Shown: positions 15,394-23,260, numbered from the stretch's first letter. The stretch is 64,000 nt of DNA from Brenneria roseae subsp. roseae (GCF_003115845.1 NZ_KZ819022.1:124001-188000); one strand, 5' to 3'. Made by a program: numbers and translations. The notes: a model not told the origin generated them from the sequence alone.

Positions 15394-16866
15394 ATGAATA
15401 AATATAAAAAAGGGTTTTCCTTACTGGAAATTATTCTGGTGTTAGGTATTGGTGCGGCAACGGCTTTCATGAAGTTTCAGGATATGAAAAACGATCAAGA
15501 AGGCATCATGGCAAATACCGTTGGATCGCAAATGAAACAGATGGGAGAAGCGGTAAACCGTTATATCAGCATCCGCTATGACAAACTATCAACCCTGTCT
15601 TCCAGTAGCAGTCAAACCAGTGATCCGGGGCCAAGAACCTGTTCAGCGGCAGGCTGTGAAATCACTTACCAGACATTGATTAATGAAGGCTTATTACCTG
15701 CTGGCAATAAAGGGGTTAACACGCAGAAGTCCTCTTATAAGATCTTATTGAAACGCTCTGGCACCTCACCCAACTATGTTGTTAATGGCCTAATCACAAC
15801 AACATTACCGTGGATTGAAGGTAGTAGAGTTCGTTACGACCTGTTAGGCCGTGCCATGCAGGCCGCAGGAATTGATAGCGGTATGACGCAATCATCAACC
15901 GTTGCATCAGGATCGGGTGGTCAATGGACAGAGAACCAAAATAGCTATGCGGGGATCAATGCGGCGGGGCTGTTGGCTTATTGTGTTGGTTATGACAGCG
16001 CTATGTATTCGGTTTATCTGCGTCGTGATGGGACATTGCCAATGACGGGCGATCTCAATATGGGTGGGAATGACATCAATAATGTTGTGGACATTGCGGC
16101 ATCAGGAACCGCGACAGCCACAACATTGAAATCAACAGGGGCAACCAATGTTGGAACCACGTTAACGGTTGCAGGCGCATCCAGTCTTAAAGGTGCAGCA
16201 TCTTTAGGCTCAACATTAACCGTTGCCGGGGCTTCTTCCTATACGGGAGTAATGACGGTTAACAACAATATCAACGCGTCAGGAACAATCACCGCAGGCG
16301 GTCAGCTCATTGGACATAACACCGCCGGAGATAAATTTTCTATTGGTAGTGGAAATACTAACGCCTATGAATTCCGTCTGGATGCGGCCAAGCCACTTAC
16401 TATTTGGCGTAATGGTGGTGAAGCGACAGAAGAAAGATTACTTGTTTCAGGTTCGCAACGAAACCTTGGAGATTTGAAAATCGTAGCCAGTGGTTCGGCT
16501 ACCGGTTCAATCACGTCATCAGGAAATATTACATCCGGTGGCACAGTAGCTGCTCAGTATTTACAGCCAACATCGACGGTGGTTGCCGGGGCTGCTTGTT
16601 CTGCTTCGGGAATAATTAGTAAAGACTCTGGAGGTGCTTTACTCACCTGCCAATCAGGTAAATGGACGGGGATTGATATTAAACAAGGAGCCTTATGTGG
16701 GTTTTCATCGGATGATCATAGTTATGGAAATATTAATGTATATTTATGCAAAGGTCATAATCCGATGGTTTCCTGTCCAACAGGTTATATTAGATCAAAA
16801 ATATTTCAAGCTGATGTGAATTATTTATATTCCTGTGTAATTACAGAAAATCTAAGTGGTGAATGA
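15394..16866 (+). CDS. pilV: PilV-like minor prepilin/tip adhesin
   Basis: The 490-residue protein begins with a prepilin leader (KKG|FSLLEIILVLGI). Long PilV-type features follow: a Ser-rich linker, a repetitive middle with Asn/Gly/Thr-rich strands (for example NVGTTLTVAGASS and SLGSTLTVAGASS, 12-residue near-repeats at 15.1-15.2 kb in protein order) and a Cys-containing C-terminal domain. PilV proteins at the pilus tip recognise lipopolysaccharide of recipient cells in liquid mating of IncI plasmids (family knowledge). In such plasmids the C-terminus is swapped by a shufflon; I found no rci recombinase or sfx-like inverted repeats here, so this is a fixed PilV. Confidence 0.85.
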   Translation: MNKYKKGFSLLEIILVLGIGAATAFMKFQDMKNDQEGIMANTVGSQMKQMGEAVNRYISIRYDKLSTLSSSSSQTSDPGPRTCSAAGCEITYQTLINEGLLPAGNKGVNTQKSSYKILLKRSGTSPNYVVNGLITTTLPWIEGSRVRYDLLGRAMQAAGIDSGMTQSSTVASGSGGQWTENQNSYAGINAAGLLAYCVGYDSAMYSVYLRRDGTLPMTGDLNMGGNDINNVVDIAASGTATATTLKSTGATNVGTTLTVAGASSLKGAASLGSTLTVAGASSYTGVMTVNNNINASGTITAGGQLIGHNTAGDKFSIGSGNTNAYEFRLDAAKPLTIWRNGGEATEERLLVSGSQRNLGDLKIVASGSATGSITSSGNITSGGTVAAQYLQPTSTVVAGAACSASGIISKDSGGALLTCQSGKWTGIDIKQGALCGFSSDDHSYGNINVYLCKGHNPMVSCPTGYIRSKIFQADVNYLYSCVITENLSGE

Positions 16867-16867
16867 T

Positions 16868-17416
16868 ATGGATAATATATTATTGGAGAACGTAAATGAA
16901 AGAATTAACTATAAAAAAGGATTGTTGTTATTTATATGTTTGTCTTACAGTGGAGTCGCTGCCTCTGAAGAGATGATATTCAAATCACCGGTTGGTAGCC
17001 TTTATTTACTTGAATATAACAACGAATATACTGGCGCTAATGTATTAAAGCTAACAATGACACATGTCTCTGATGATGCATGTGCAAAGCTTGCTCCTGA
17101 GTTAGCTGGTAAATATTTTGAAGTGCAGGTAAACAGTCAATATGTTCCATTGACTCCGCCTGCATCAGGAACAACATGGAACCGAAATTATGTTGTTGTT
17201 GATAAGGCCGCTGCGTTATGTCAATCAGGGAAAAATAATACCATAGTAGTGAATCATTTTATCTATCCAAAAACGTATGCGTTATATAACGAAAATGGCG
17301 ACATTGTGAATTCAGTAAGTGGTTCGTCTGCCAAAGAAAACATTGTTAACAGTAGCTATGAAATCTACAGAAAAACTATGCAGACCAGAGAGAACCATCA
17401 GTTATCAGTTAAATAA
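16868..17416 (+). CDS. Secreted pilin-cluster protein with ambiguous start
   Basis: The 182-residue frame from ATG 16868 contains a hydrophobic segment (KKGLLLFICLSYSGVAASEE) that looks like a Sec signal peptide with cleavage after VAA, then a soluble domain with two cysteines. Read from 16868 the n-region is unusually long (about 17 residues) and the ribosome-binding site is weak. A much better site (TTGGAGAACGTAA) precedes an ATG at 16896 in another frame; that frame joins this one through a -1 shift at A AAA AAG (16913-16919). The function is unknown, but position between pilV and a second prepilin suggests a periplasmic or surface part of the pilus. Confidence 0.55.
   Translation: MDNILLENVNERINYKKGLLLFICLSYSGVAASEEMIFKSPVGSLYLLEYNNEYTGANVLKLTMTHVSDDACAKLAPELAGKYFEVQVNSQYVPLTPPASGTTWNRNYVVVDKAAALCQSGKNNTIVVNHFIYPKTYALYNENGDIVNSVSGSSAKENIVNSSYEIYRKTMQTRENHQLSVK
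16896..16921 (+). other. Candidate -1 frameshift site (A AAA AAG) inside a signal peptide
   Basis: The zero-frame start at 16896 (strong Shine-Dalgarno) reads MKELTIKK and would stop after 27 codons. The heptamer A AAA AAG at 16913-16919 is in the phase required for a -1 slip. After the slip the reading continues GLLLFICLSYSGVAASEE, producing a normal-length signal peptide fused to the long frame. The alternative is an A-tract length change, either real or from sequencing. Confidence 0.45.
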
Positions 17417-17427
17417 GGACACATTAT

Positions 17428-18642
17428 ATGAGAAATAAAAAAGGATACTCAATATTAGAAATGGTATTAACACTGGCTATCGTGTCCGGTGTGGCCTATG
17501 CGGTGTTGAGTTATTATCGCAGTGAAAAGAAAGACAGGGCAATAAGGGAAAACGCCCAACAGATTGAAACGATATTCAAGGCATCGGATTCCTATCTTAT
17601 TGGTTTAAGATCTGATGGCTCCAATCAGGACAGAAACAAGATCTCCATGCAGATCCTGAAAAATATGAATGCGTTGCCGATAAACCTCGGTGCGTTTACC
17701 AAACAGGAGATACTGGTTGATACGCTGCCAGCCGCGCAGATACCAGAGCCAGAAACGAATGAGAGCAGTAATCAACCAGAAGAGCCGGAAATCATACCGG
17801 AAACCCCATCCATACCTGAAACCCCGATTGTTGATAACGTCTCTTTCCCTGATGAATGGCTGAAGAGCGATCCTGTCGTTGTGGTTAATAATCCAGTTCC
17901 TGTTGAGCCAATACCTGAGATGCCAGTAGAAACAACACCGGAGCCAAGTATTCCGGTAGAGCCTGTTGAGGATGATACGACTACAGGTGCCGTTGAGAAG
18001 GAGATAGATGAAGCATTATCAAAAGAAAGCTACTTCCTTTGGAGTGATGGGGGAAAATACGATGGATATCAAATAACAATTGCTATGAAATTAACAGACG
18101 GCATTTTATATGTTCTACAAGGAAATGATAATCATAATCTCACTCCATTATTACATTCAGGAACTACCTACTTAAATTATAATGAAAAAATATCAAATAT
18201 GTTGAAACAAACGCAGGTGGCGGATTTATCATATGGTTCTTCCCTATATACATCGACTACTGATTGTTCCAAACTGTCTAATAGCTATTATGATGAATGT
18301 GCGTATACATCTGATTATGCATATCTAAATTACTCTATTTATAATGCATTTAATATCCCTAAAGTATTAACCACAGATAAAGCTGCAAATAATTTAATCA
18401 ACTATTGGGTAAATAATAACTTATCTTCGCTAAAAGGAGAAGTGAGCAGTGGTGGATATGCATGTAAAGTTCCAAATATAAAAACAAGAAATATTTTAAC
18501 AGCAAAACCGAATAATGGTCTATGGCTGTCATATGAATTAGCTACAGATGGGATGTTGTATATCGTTTCTACAAGCAGTTCTTCTTTGTCTTGTAATTCT
18601 AATAGCAATCGAACCATCACTAAAGTGGGTGATTATTGGTAA
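17428..18642 (+). CDS. Large prepilin-like protein with Pro/Glu-rich linker
   Basis: The 404-residue product has a prepilin N-terminus (KKG|YSILEMVLTLAIVSGVAYAV) with Glu5 conserved. A helical region is followed by a linker rich in Pro, Glu, Thr and Val (about residues 108-190, many P-E/E-P steps), then a C-terminal domain with cysteines (around TDCSKLSN, YDECAY, GYACKV and LSCNSN) that can pair as disulfides. It is too large for a major pilin and is more likely a minor pilin or adhesin. It begins 12 bases after the preceding gene, so the cluster is one operon. A hairpin array and terminator follow at 18747-18896. Confidence 0.7.
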   Translation: MRNKKGYSILEMVLTLAIVSGVAYAVLSYYRSEKKDRAIRENAQQIETIFKASDSYLIGLRSDGSNQDRNKISMQILKNMNALPINLGAFTKQEILVDTLPAAQIPEPETNESSNQPEEPEIIPETPSIPETPIVDNVSFPDEWLKSDPVVVVNNPVPVEPIPEMPVETTPEPSIPVEPVEDDTTTGAVEKEIDEALSKESYFLWSDGGKYDGYQITIAMKLTDGILYVLQGNDNHNLTPLLHSGTTYLNYNEKISNMLKQTQVADLSYGSSLYTSTTDCSKLSNSYYDECAYTSDYAYLNYSIYNAFNIPKVLTTDKAANNLINYWVNNNLSSLKGEVSSGGYACKVPNIKTRNILTAKPNNGLWLSYELATDGMLYIVSTSSSSLSCNSNSNRTITKVGDYW

Positions 18643-18746
18643 AATTTTTAAGAATAAATAATGTTGTTAACCAGTTTAATAAAATGATAAATATATTTGA
18701 CAAGCAAAAAATAATATATTACTTAATATATGTCTTTAAAGATATT

Positions 18747-18896
18747 CACTTCAATAAAGTGTCTGATTGCTCCATATATGGAGAGTTTGTTTACAGCTCA
18801 ATGGGCTGATATCGTTGCCCCAAATGTGGGGCTAAGTATTCTATCCTATGGATAGTGCCTCAATGAGGCAGTAAAATGGCCTAACGGCCATTTTTT
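18747..18896. repeat. Seven consecutive hairpins ending in a terminator
   Basis: Stems lie at 18747-18761 (CACTT/AAGTG), 18770-18783 (CTCCATATATGGAG), 18794-18808 (CAGCTC/GGGCTG with one G-T pair), 18817-18832 (GCCCCA/TGGGGC), 18841-18855 (CTATCC/GGATAG), 18856-18870 (TGCCTC/GAGGCA) and 18873-18894 (AAAATGGCC/GGCCATTTT). Four of the loops contain AAT. The last is a terminator with a T-run. Spacing of centres is about 22-24 bp for the first five. The whole gap 18643-18930 holds no gene. Confidence 0.8.
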
Positions 18897-18930
18897 GCGT
18901 TTCAGCTTATTATAAAAATTTATTCGGAAA

Positions 18931-19101
18931 TTAACTCACTTCTTTTGTTTGGTAGGTTCGATATAGAACATCGAGCCTTTCCCACAACACAAAAGACAGG
19001 ATCTCTTTGGCTTGGGGATTTTCAACCTCAACAACAGCGTAAATTAATGCCCGACATTGATCGATGATTTCTTCAAGTTCCAACGGCGTGTTATCGAACA
19101 T
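18931..19101 (-). CDS. Small hypothetical protein, 56 aa
   Basis: The ATG at 19101 is preceded by GGAGGCTTATT, a strong ribosome-binding site, and gives a 56-residue helical acidic protein (FDNTPLELEEIIDQCRALIYAVVEVENP). A longer frame from 19137 is unlikely. The fold reads like a two-helix hairpin; small proteins of this type on integrative elements are often of unknown role. No family assigned. Confidence 0.5.
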   Translation of the reverse strand: MFDNTPLELEEIIDQCRALIYAVVEVENPQAKEILSFVLWERLDVLYRTYQTKEVS

Positions 19102-19449
19102 AATAAGCCTCCGCTGCTGGATATTGAGATGTAGCAAAAAAGCTAATATCCAGATGCAGATTTTCAGGTGGGGAATAGGTAAACTGACAGACAGCCATAG
19201 CGTTATCCTTCTAACGTTGTGGTTAGCCCCTGTCTGGTATTGCTGTACCTTTCAGGGGCGACTGGTGTTCAGGGGGGCTTGTTAAGGCACGTACCTGATT
19301 GGCTGCAATTTAAGGCTAGGATTGGTGCTAGTCAATTGTTAATAGTGGTACAAGAAAATCTACGGTTGGCAATTCAGGTCTGCATAGTTCAGATCTGCTG
19401 AACAGTTGGATGAATAGATTAATGGTTTGAGTATAAATTAACTTTATAT

Positions 19450-19483
19450 GCCTGACAAACCTTAAGTTTTAGGGTTGTCAGGC
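19450..19483. terminator. Bidirectional hairpin downstream of the graspetide precursor
   Basis: GCCTGACAA and TTGTCAGGC form a 9-bp stem, extended by a CC/GG pair past a mismatch, about 15 bases after the precursor stop codon on the minus strand. The rest of the gap 19102-19498 shows no supported gene. Confidence 0.7.
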
Positions 19484-19498
19484 CAAAGTGAATTTGTA

Positions 19499-19852
19499 CT
19501 AGAAATAAAAATTTTCGTCATTTGACTCATTTACGTTTGTAAATAAGGTACCACAAGTTAAGTAGTCATCATCGTTATTTTCAATTGTCTCGGTGGATAT
19601 TGTAATATCATGTAATACATTTTTAACACTATTTCCCATTCCTCTTACTCCTGTTTCGTCCATAGAAATATATATATAATCTTCGTCACTATTCTCATTA
19701 ACCTTTGTTATTGAGGTTCCTGCATTGATTAAATCGTTATCGTCTGATTCAATTGTGAAAGTTCTTAATGTTGTATCATTTAATTTTAATAAATCATCTG
19801 GAAGATGTTTTTTTTCATATGTTTCACTGTAAAGCATTATATATGGTTTCAT
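19499..19852 (-). CDS. Graspetide (ATP-grasp RiPP) precursor with two core repeats
   Basis: The 117-residue acidic protein lies at the end of an operon with an ATP-grasp ligase. Residues 1-30 look like a leader; PYIMLYSE (3-10) resembles the P-aromatic-x-x-x-aromatic-x-E helix bound by graspetide maturases. Residues 31-61 and 87-117 are diverged copies of one core: about 16 of 31 positions agree. The repeats share four Thr (31/87, 33/89, 46/102, 49/105) and six acidic residues (35/91, 38/94, 40/96, 53/109, 56/112, 57/113), the donors and acceptors expected for omega-ester rings. The start is supported by AGGAATGTTCAC. The function of the product is unknown. No protease or exporter gene is adjacent. 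Confidence 0.8.
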   Translation of the reverse strand: MKPYIMLYSETYEKKHLPDDLLKLNDTTLRTFTIESDDNDLINAGTSITKVNENSDEDYIYISMDETGVRGMGNSVKNVLHDITISTETIENNDDDYLTCGTLFTNVNESNDENFYF

Positions 19853-19877
19853 GTGAACATTCCTAAATTATAAATAA

Positions 19878-20726
19878 TTATATTATATGTGTGTCGGGAA
19901 CGGATAAGAAAATTTCAGTTTTTATTTCCGAACTGCTTCCTGAAGATAAAGTAATAATGATAAATGCTATTATCCCAATACAAATTGCACGATATAAATA
20001 TTTTTCGGAGTTTTTTACGATCCCTGAAAAATATCTTACATCATCATTTTTAGCCAACCAATCTCTATACAATGATTTTGTTAGCTCATGCTTATAGCTT
20101 GAGTTTTTAAGATCTTTAAATGATGATTGGTAAAATGAGCTTACCATCATTCCTTTTCTTAGGAATAAAGCCAGATTAATGATCTGGGCTGTGATTATTA
20201 TAAGCAAATAACAAAAAAACAAAGATAAATAATTTGATAAATCGGCTATGGATATTTTTGTATATAAATAGGTTAAGGCACCAGTTAAAGCGAGCATGAT
20301 AGTTGTATAGTGAGTTATTTTATTTCGTACGGTTGACATACTATCATTATTTTCTGATATTTTTTGCTTTAAAAACTCATCTTGGTTTTTTATTTTCTCA
20401 ATAGGCTGATTATCAATGTGTATCTTATAATCATTCACCAGTGATTCTATAATATCTTCTTTCTTTCTTCCCCATTTTAGGTCGTAGTCTAAAACAAAAA
20501 ACGAATTGAAATTTTCTTTTTCAAAGAAAATACAGCCTTCTTTTTTATATGTAAGAAAGTAAAAAATACGACTTCCAAATGGTATAGTAATTAAAGATAT
20601 TCTTACATTTACATGGCTGACCTGTTCCATTTTTTCAATAGTATCAAAATTATCATCAATAGATGTATGAAAGAGTAATGAATAATTTAATATTTTTACA
20701 ACAATGAAAATGATTTTATTTATCAT
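19878..20726 (-). CDS. Three-helix membrane protein of the graspetide operon
   Basis: The 282-residue product has hydrophobic helices at about residues 138-157, 165-189 and 245-264, and a hydrophilic N-terminal half of about 135 residues. It overlaps the end of the ATP-grasp gene by 11 bases and lies 25 bases before the precursor, so the three genes are one unit. The N-terminal helix-plus-membrane-hairpin arrangement recalls SLATT-type pore or effector proteins found in defence and toxin systems, but homology is not clear from sequence alone. Export, immunity or effector roles are all possible (inference from position). Confidence 0.6.
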   Translation of the reverse strand: MINKIIFIVVKILNYSLLFHTSIDDNFDTIEKMEQVSHVNVRISLITIPFGSRIFYFLTYKKEGCIFFEKENFNSFFVLDYDLKWGRKKEDIIESLVNDYKIHIDNQPIEKIKNQDEFLKQKISENNDSMSTVRNKITHYTTIMLALTGALTYLYTKISIADLSNYLSLFFCYLLIIITAQIINLALFLRKGMMVSSFYQSSFKDLKNSSYKHELTKSLYRDWLAKNDDVRYFSGIVKNSEKYLYRAICIGIIAFIIITLSSGSSSEIKTEIFLSVPDTHII

Positions 20727-21621
20727 TTAAGTATCTCATTATTTCTTTTGAAATTTCCAGTTCGGTTTCGTGTTCAAGCCATGCCCATTGTCCATTAGCA
20801 TTCATTTCCAAAAAAAACCATTCTTCATTAAGAACTACAAAATCAAAACAACCGAAATTAATCTCAAAGAATTGCATATAAAGCAAACATTTATCTTTTA
20901 TTTTCTTTGGTGTATCGGTTCTACTGTATATGATTTTATTATTTTTCTTTCTCCAGTCAATTTTATTTTCAGATTCAATTTTTACGGGGAAAAATTCTTT
21001 ATCCACAACTGTAATTCTTACTTCGTATTGTTTTTTTGAATATGTTTGGAAATAAGCCGGGCAGAACTTTAGAGCATTAATGTCTTTGTTTCTATCAAAT
21101 ATATTTGTTTGAACAATTTCTTTGCTCTGTTCATCCTCGACAACTCCATTAGATAGAGGTTTAACTATAATTTTAGCATCCAAATGAGACATTAATAGAC
21201 GGGCGCTGTTTGTTAAACAATAATCTGGAGTTGAAAATCCAATCTTATTAGCTATTTTCGCTTGTAATATCTTATTATCTGCCTTTCTAAGGACAGATGG
21301 TCGGGATAAACATTTCCCATCAAAAGCTTCAACTATTCCTTCAACTAGTGAGAAAACTTCTCTATAACAATGATTGTGATATTTTACATCAATCACATCA
21401 TTAAGGTTTTCTGGAGTTGGCTTTCTATAATAAATAGATGAACAATCTTTTTCTAAAATAACGCCGTAATATTTATTTCTTATCTCGAACCCATTCTTAG
21501 TATAAGATACCTGATATTCGGAAAATTTATCAATGTTGAAAACATAAAAGTTATCAACACCTTGTCTTTTAGTTATATAATCTATGGTTTTATCAAAACT
21601 CGATGTTATAACTAAAATCAT
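20716..21621 (-). CDS. ATP-grasp RiPP maturase (MvdC/MvdD type)
   Basis: The 301-residue protein has the layout of microviridin-type peptide ligases: an N-terminal pre-ATP-grasp segment with YYRKPTP (64-70), the lysine-bearing VKPLSNG stretch (153-159), FQTYSKKQYEVRITVVD (191-207) and a C-terminal active-site block with Asp260 (CFDFVV) and FLEMNANGQWAWLE (270-283, Glu272 and Asn274 for Mg-ATP). These enzymes form ester or amide links between side chains of Thr/Ser or Lys and Asp/Glu of a precursor (family knowledge). It is the first gene of the operon; the start follows AGGGTGAGA. The substrate is very probably the protein encoded at 19499-19852. Confidence 0.93.
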   Translation of the reverse strand: MILVITSSFDKTIDYITKRQGVDNFYVFNIDKFSEYQVSYTKNGFEIRNKYYGVILEKDCSSIYYRKPTPENLNDVIDVKYHNHCYREVFSLVEGIVEAFDGKCLSRPSVLRKADNKILQAKIANKIGFSTPDYCLTNSARLLMSHLDAKIIVKPLSNGVVEDEQSKEIVQTNIFDRNKDINALKFCPAYFQTYSKKQYEVRITVVDKEFFPVKIESENKIDWRKKNNKIIYSRTDTPKKIKDKCLLYMQFFEINFGCFDFVVLNEEWFFLEMNANGQWAWLEHETELEISKEIMRYLNDK

Positions 21622-21648
21622 AAATTAATCTCACCCTATTTTTCTTTT

Positions 21649-21677
21649 ATATTATTACATTGCTGACTTGTATGCAA
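21649..21677 (-). promoter_or_regulatory. Sigma70-like promoter of the graspetide operon
   Basis: On the minus strand TTGCAT (21677-21672) and TAATAT (21654-21649) are 17 bases apart, about 30 bases before the maturase start codon. Each hexamer matches four of six consensus positions. Confidence 0.5.
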
Positions 21678-21728
21678 AACATGCAACGCGATCGCATATC
21701 AGCCTTCCTTGGCGTATGCGTATAACTA

Positions 21729-22025
21729 TTACATACGAGCAAACTCAAACGGCCTAACCATATCGTTGCTATTGGCATCCAGAAAATCAGCCCACCATTG
21801 CAGCATCAGGCGACGCTGTTCAAGGTGTTTGGCCTTATGAGTATAGGCCGCGCGAACATTGTTCTTTTCCATGTGGCTCATCTGAAGTTCTACCACATCT
21901 TCCGGCCAGATACCCGATTCAATTAAGGCACTGCATGCCAGCGTTCGTAAGCCATGACCACACAAATCGGTTTTGGTGTCATAGCCCATTTTGCGTAGCG
22001 CCTTGTTGATGGTGTTCTCACTCAT
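21729..22025 (-). pseudogene. C-terminal remnant of a second P4-type integrase
   Basis: The 98 codons correspond to the C-terminal third of a P4/CP4-type tyrosine integrase: HGLRT (catalytic H-x-x-R), QMSHMEKN (His), and AAYTHK with the nucleophile Tyr, then the typical QRRLMLQWWADFLDA tail. It is not the end of the neighbouring integrase, which has its own complete catalytic set; the two frames only overlap by four bases. It therefore records an earlier integration at, or carried with, this site. Confidence 0.8.
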
Positions 22026-23260
22026 TTACTTGTATCCGCAAGTTTAGGCAGTCCCTCTTGCCATTCCTTTGGCTTCTTGTTGATGATATTTTTCTCAAAC
22101 CACTGAAACCAAACAGGCCAAGCCTTATCGACCTTTTTCTGAAAGGCTTTTGGTTGGTAAGTTGCCAGAATCTTTGACATTACCATACTGAGGCTATGAC
22201 CTAACATCAGGTCTACAATAATGGGATCAATTCCGGCCTCGTTGCTCATCATTGATGCCGTACTGCGTCTCAGATCGTGAGTCGTAAAATCATTTCCTAC
22301 CGTTTCTCGTAGCCTGACAGCGGAATGAGACATCGTGGTATGTCCGATATGTGTCCATATCTGTTTGCTAAGGTTATGCTTTGTCCAAGACCATTCTTCT
22401 AACAGACTGATCAGGTAGTCAGGAAGAGGGTATACACGCTCCTGTTTTGTTTTGGTGCGTTCTGCGGGTAAGGTCCATGTTTTAGCCTTTAAATCTATTT
22501 CAGGCCATACCAGCTTTGCTGATTCCGACTTGCGAGTACCAAAGACCATAATAAAGCGCATCGCTGCATGAGAAGGGGTGTTACCCAAGGAATGCCAGAG
22601 TATGCGGTATTGTTCTGCCTGTAGATGGTTATCACGTATTTTACCTATTACAGCAGCAACTTTTTTTCTGTCATGGATCTCTGACAATTTTTGCGGAACA
22701 TACACGGGTTGTCCCGGTTGTTGCCCCTGTATGCCATGCACCTGAAAGGCATATAACATCACCATTTTAATTATCTGACAAATACGATGAGAAGCGTTGC
22801 TGACCCCCATCGCCAAAATATGAGAATAGACATGGTGGTAAGTAAGCTGCTCAGGGTCTACGTTATGCAGGGCTTTACCATGTTTATTCCAGATCGCCCG
22901 TCTTCCCGGTTTTGACGGTTTAGCGCATTTTACTTCCAGCCACTCCTGAACCAGACCATCCATAGTGGTGGGTTTTCCGGTGAGTGTTTTGCTGGGTGCA
23001 AAGCCTTGTCTGGTTTTTTGTACCTGTTGCAAATGCCATTTTCTGGCATCTTCCAGACTGTAGGCTGGATAGGTGCCTAAAGTAACATCATTGCTACCTA
23101 CAATATAACGCCAGCTTTTTGTTATCACGCCTGATGGATTTCTTCGGGCAGCAAAGTACAATCCTGTTAATCCGTTGTTGAAGACGATTTCTTTCTTCAT
23201 TGTCTTACCATCGGGGATGGTGAAACGCTGGATGTCAGTTTTAGTTTTGAGCATTGGCAT
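22022..23260 (-). CDS. int: Tyrosine-type site-specific integrase
   Basis: The 412-residue protein has the P4-integrase architecture: an N-terminal arm-binding domain (residues 1-95, with LGTYPAYSLEDARKWH), a core-binding domain and a C-terminal catalytic domain. Catalytic residues are visible in FGTRKSES (Arg), THDLRRS (His and second Arg), GHSLSM (His) and ATYQP (Tyr). It lies at the right end of the AT-rich region and reads inward from about 150 bp before the chromosomal thiM leader, which is the usual position of the attachment-site-proximal integrase gene. No tRNA is next to it, so the site used is not the common tRNA target. It is very likely functional. Confidence 0.9.
   Translation of the reverse strand: MPMLKTKTDIQRFTIPDGKTMKKEIVFNNGLTGLYFAARRNPSGVITKSWRYIVGSNDVTLGTYPAYSLEDARKWHLQQVQKTRQGFAPSKTLTGKPTTMDGLVQEWLEVKCAKPSKPGRRAIWNKHGKALHNVDPEQLTYHHVYSHILAMGVSNASHRICQIIKMVMLYAFQVHGIQGQQPGQPVYVPQKLSEIHDRKKVAAVIGKIRDNHLQAEQYRILWHSLGNTPSHAAMRFIMVFGTRKSESAKLVWPEIDLKAKTWTLPAERTKTKQERVYPLPDYLISLLEEWSWTKHNLSKQIWTHIGHTTMSHSAVRLRETVGNDFTTHDLRRSTASMMSNEAGIDPIIVDLMLGHSLSMVMSKILATYQPKAFQKKVDKAWPVWFQWFEKNIINKKPKEWQEGLPKLADTSK

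Noticed and set aside
15394..16866. Shufflon at the end of pilV
   Set aside because: No rci-type recombinase and no repeated inverted 19-bp sites or alternative C-terminal segments were seen.
21729..23260. Single integrase gene broken by a frameshift
   Set aside because: The longer frame contains a complete catalytic set and C-terminus of its own; the shorter is the end of another integrase.
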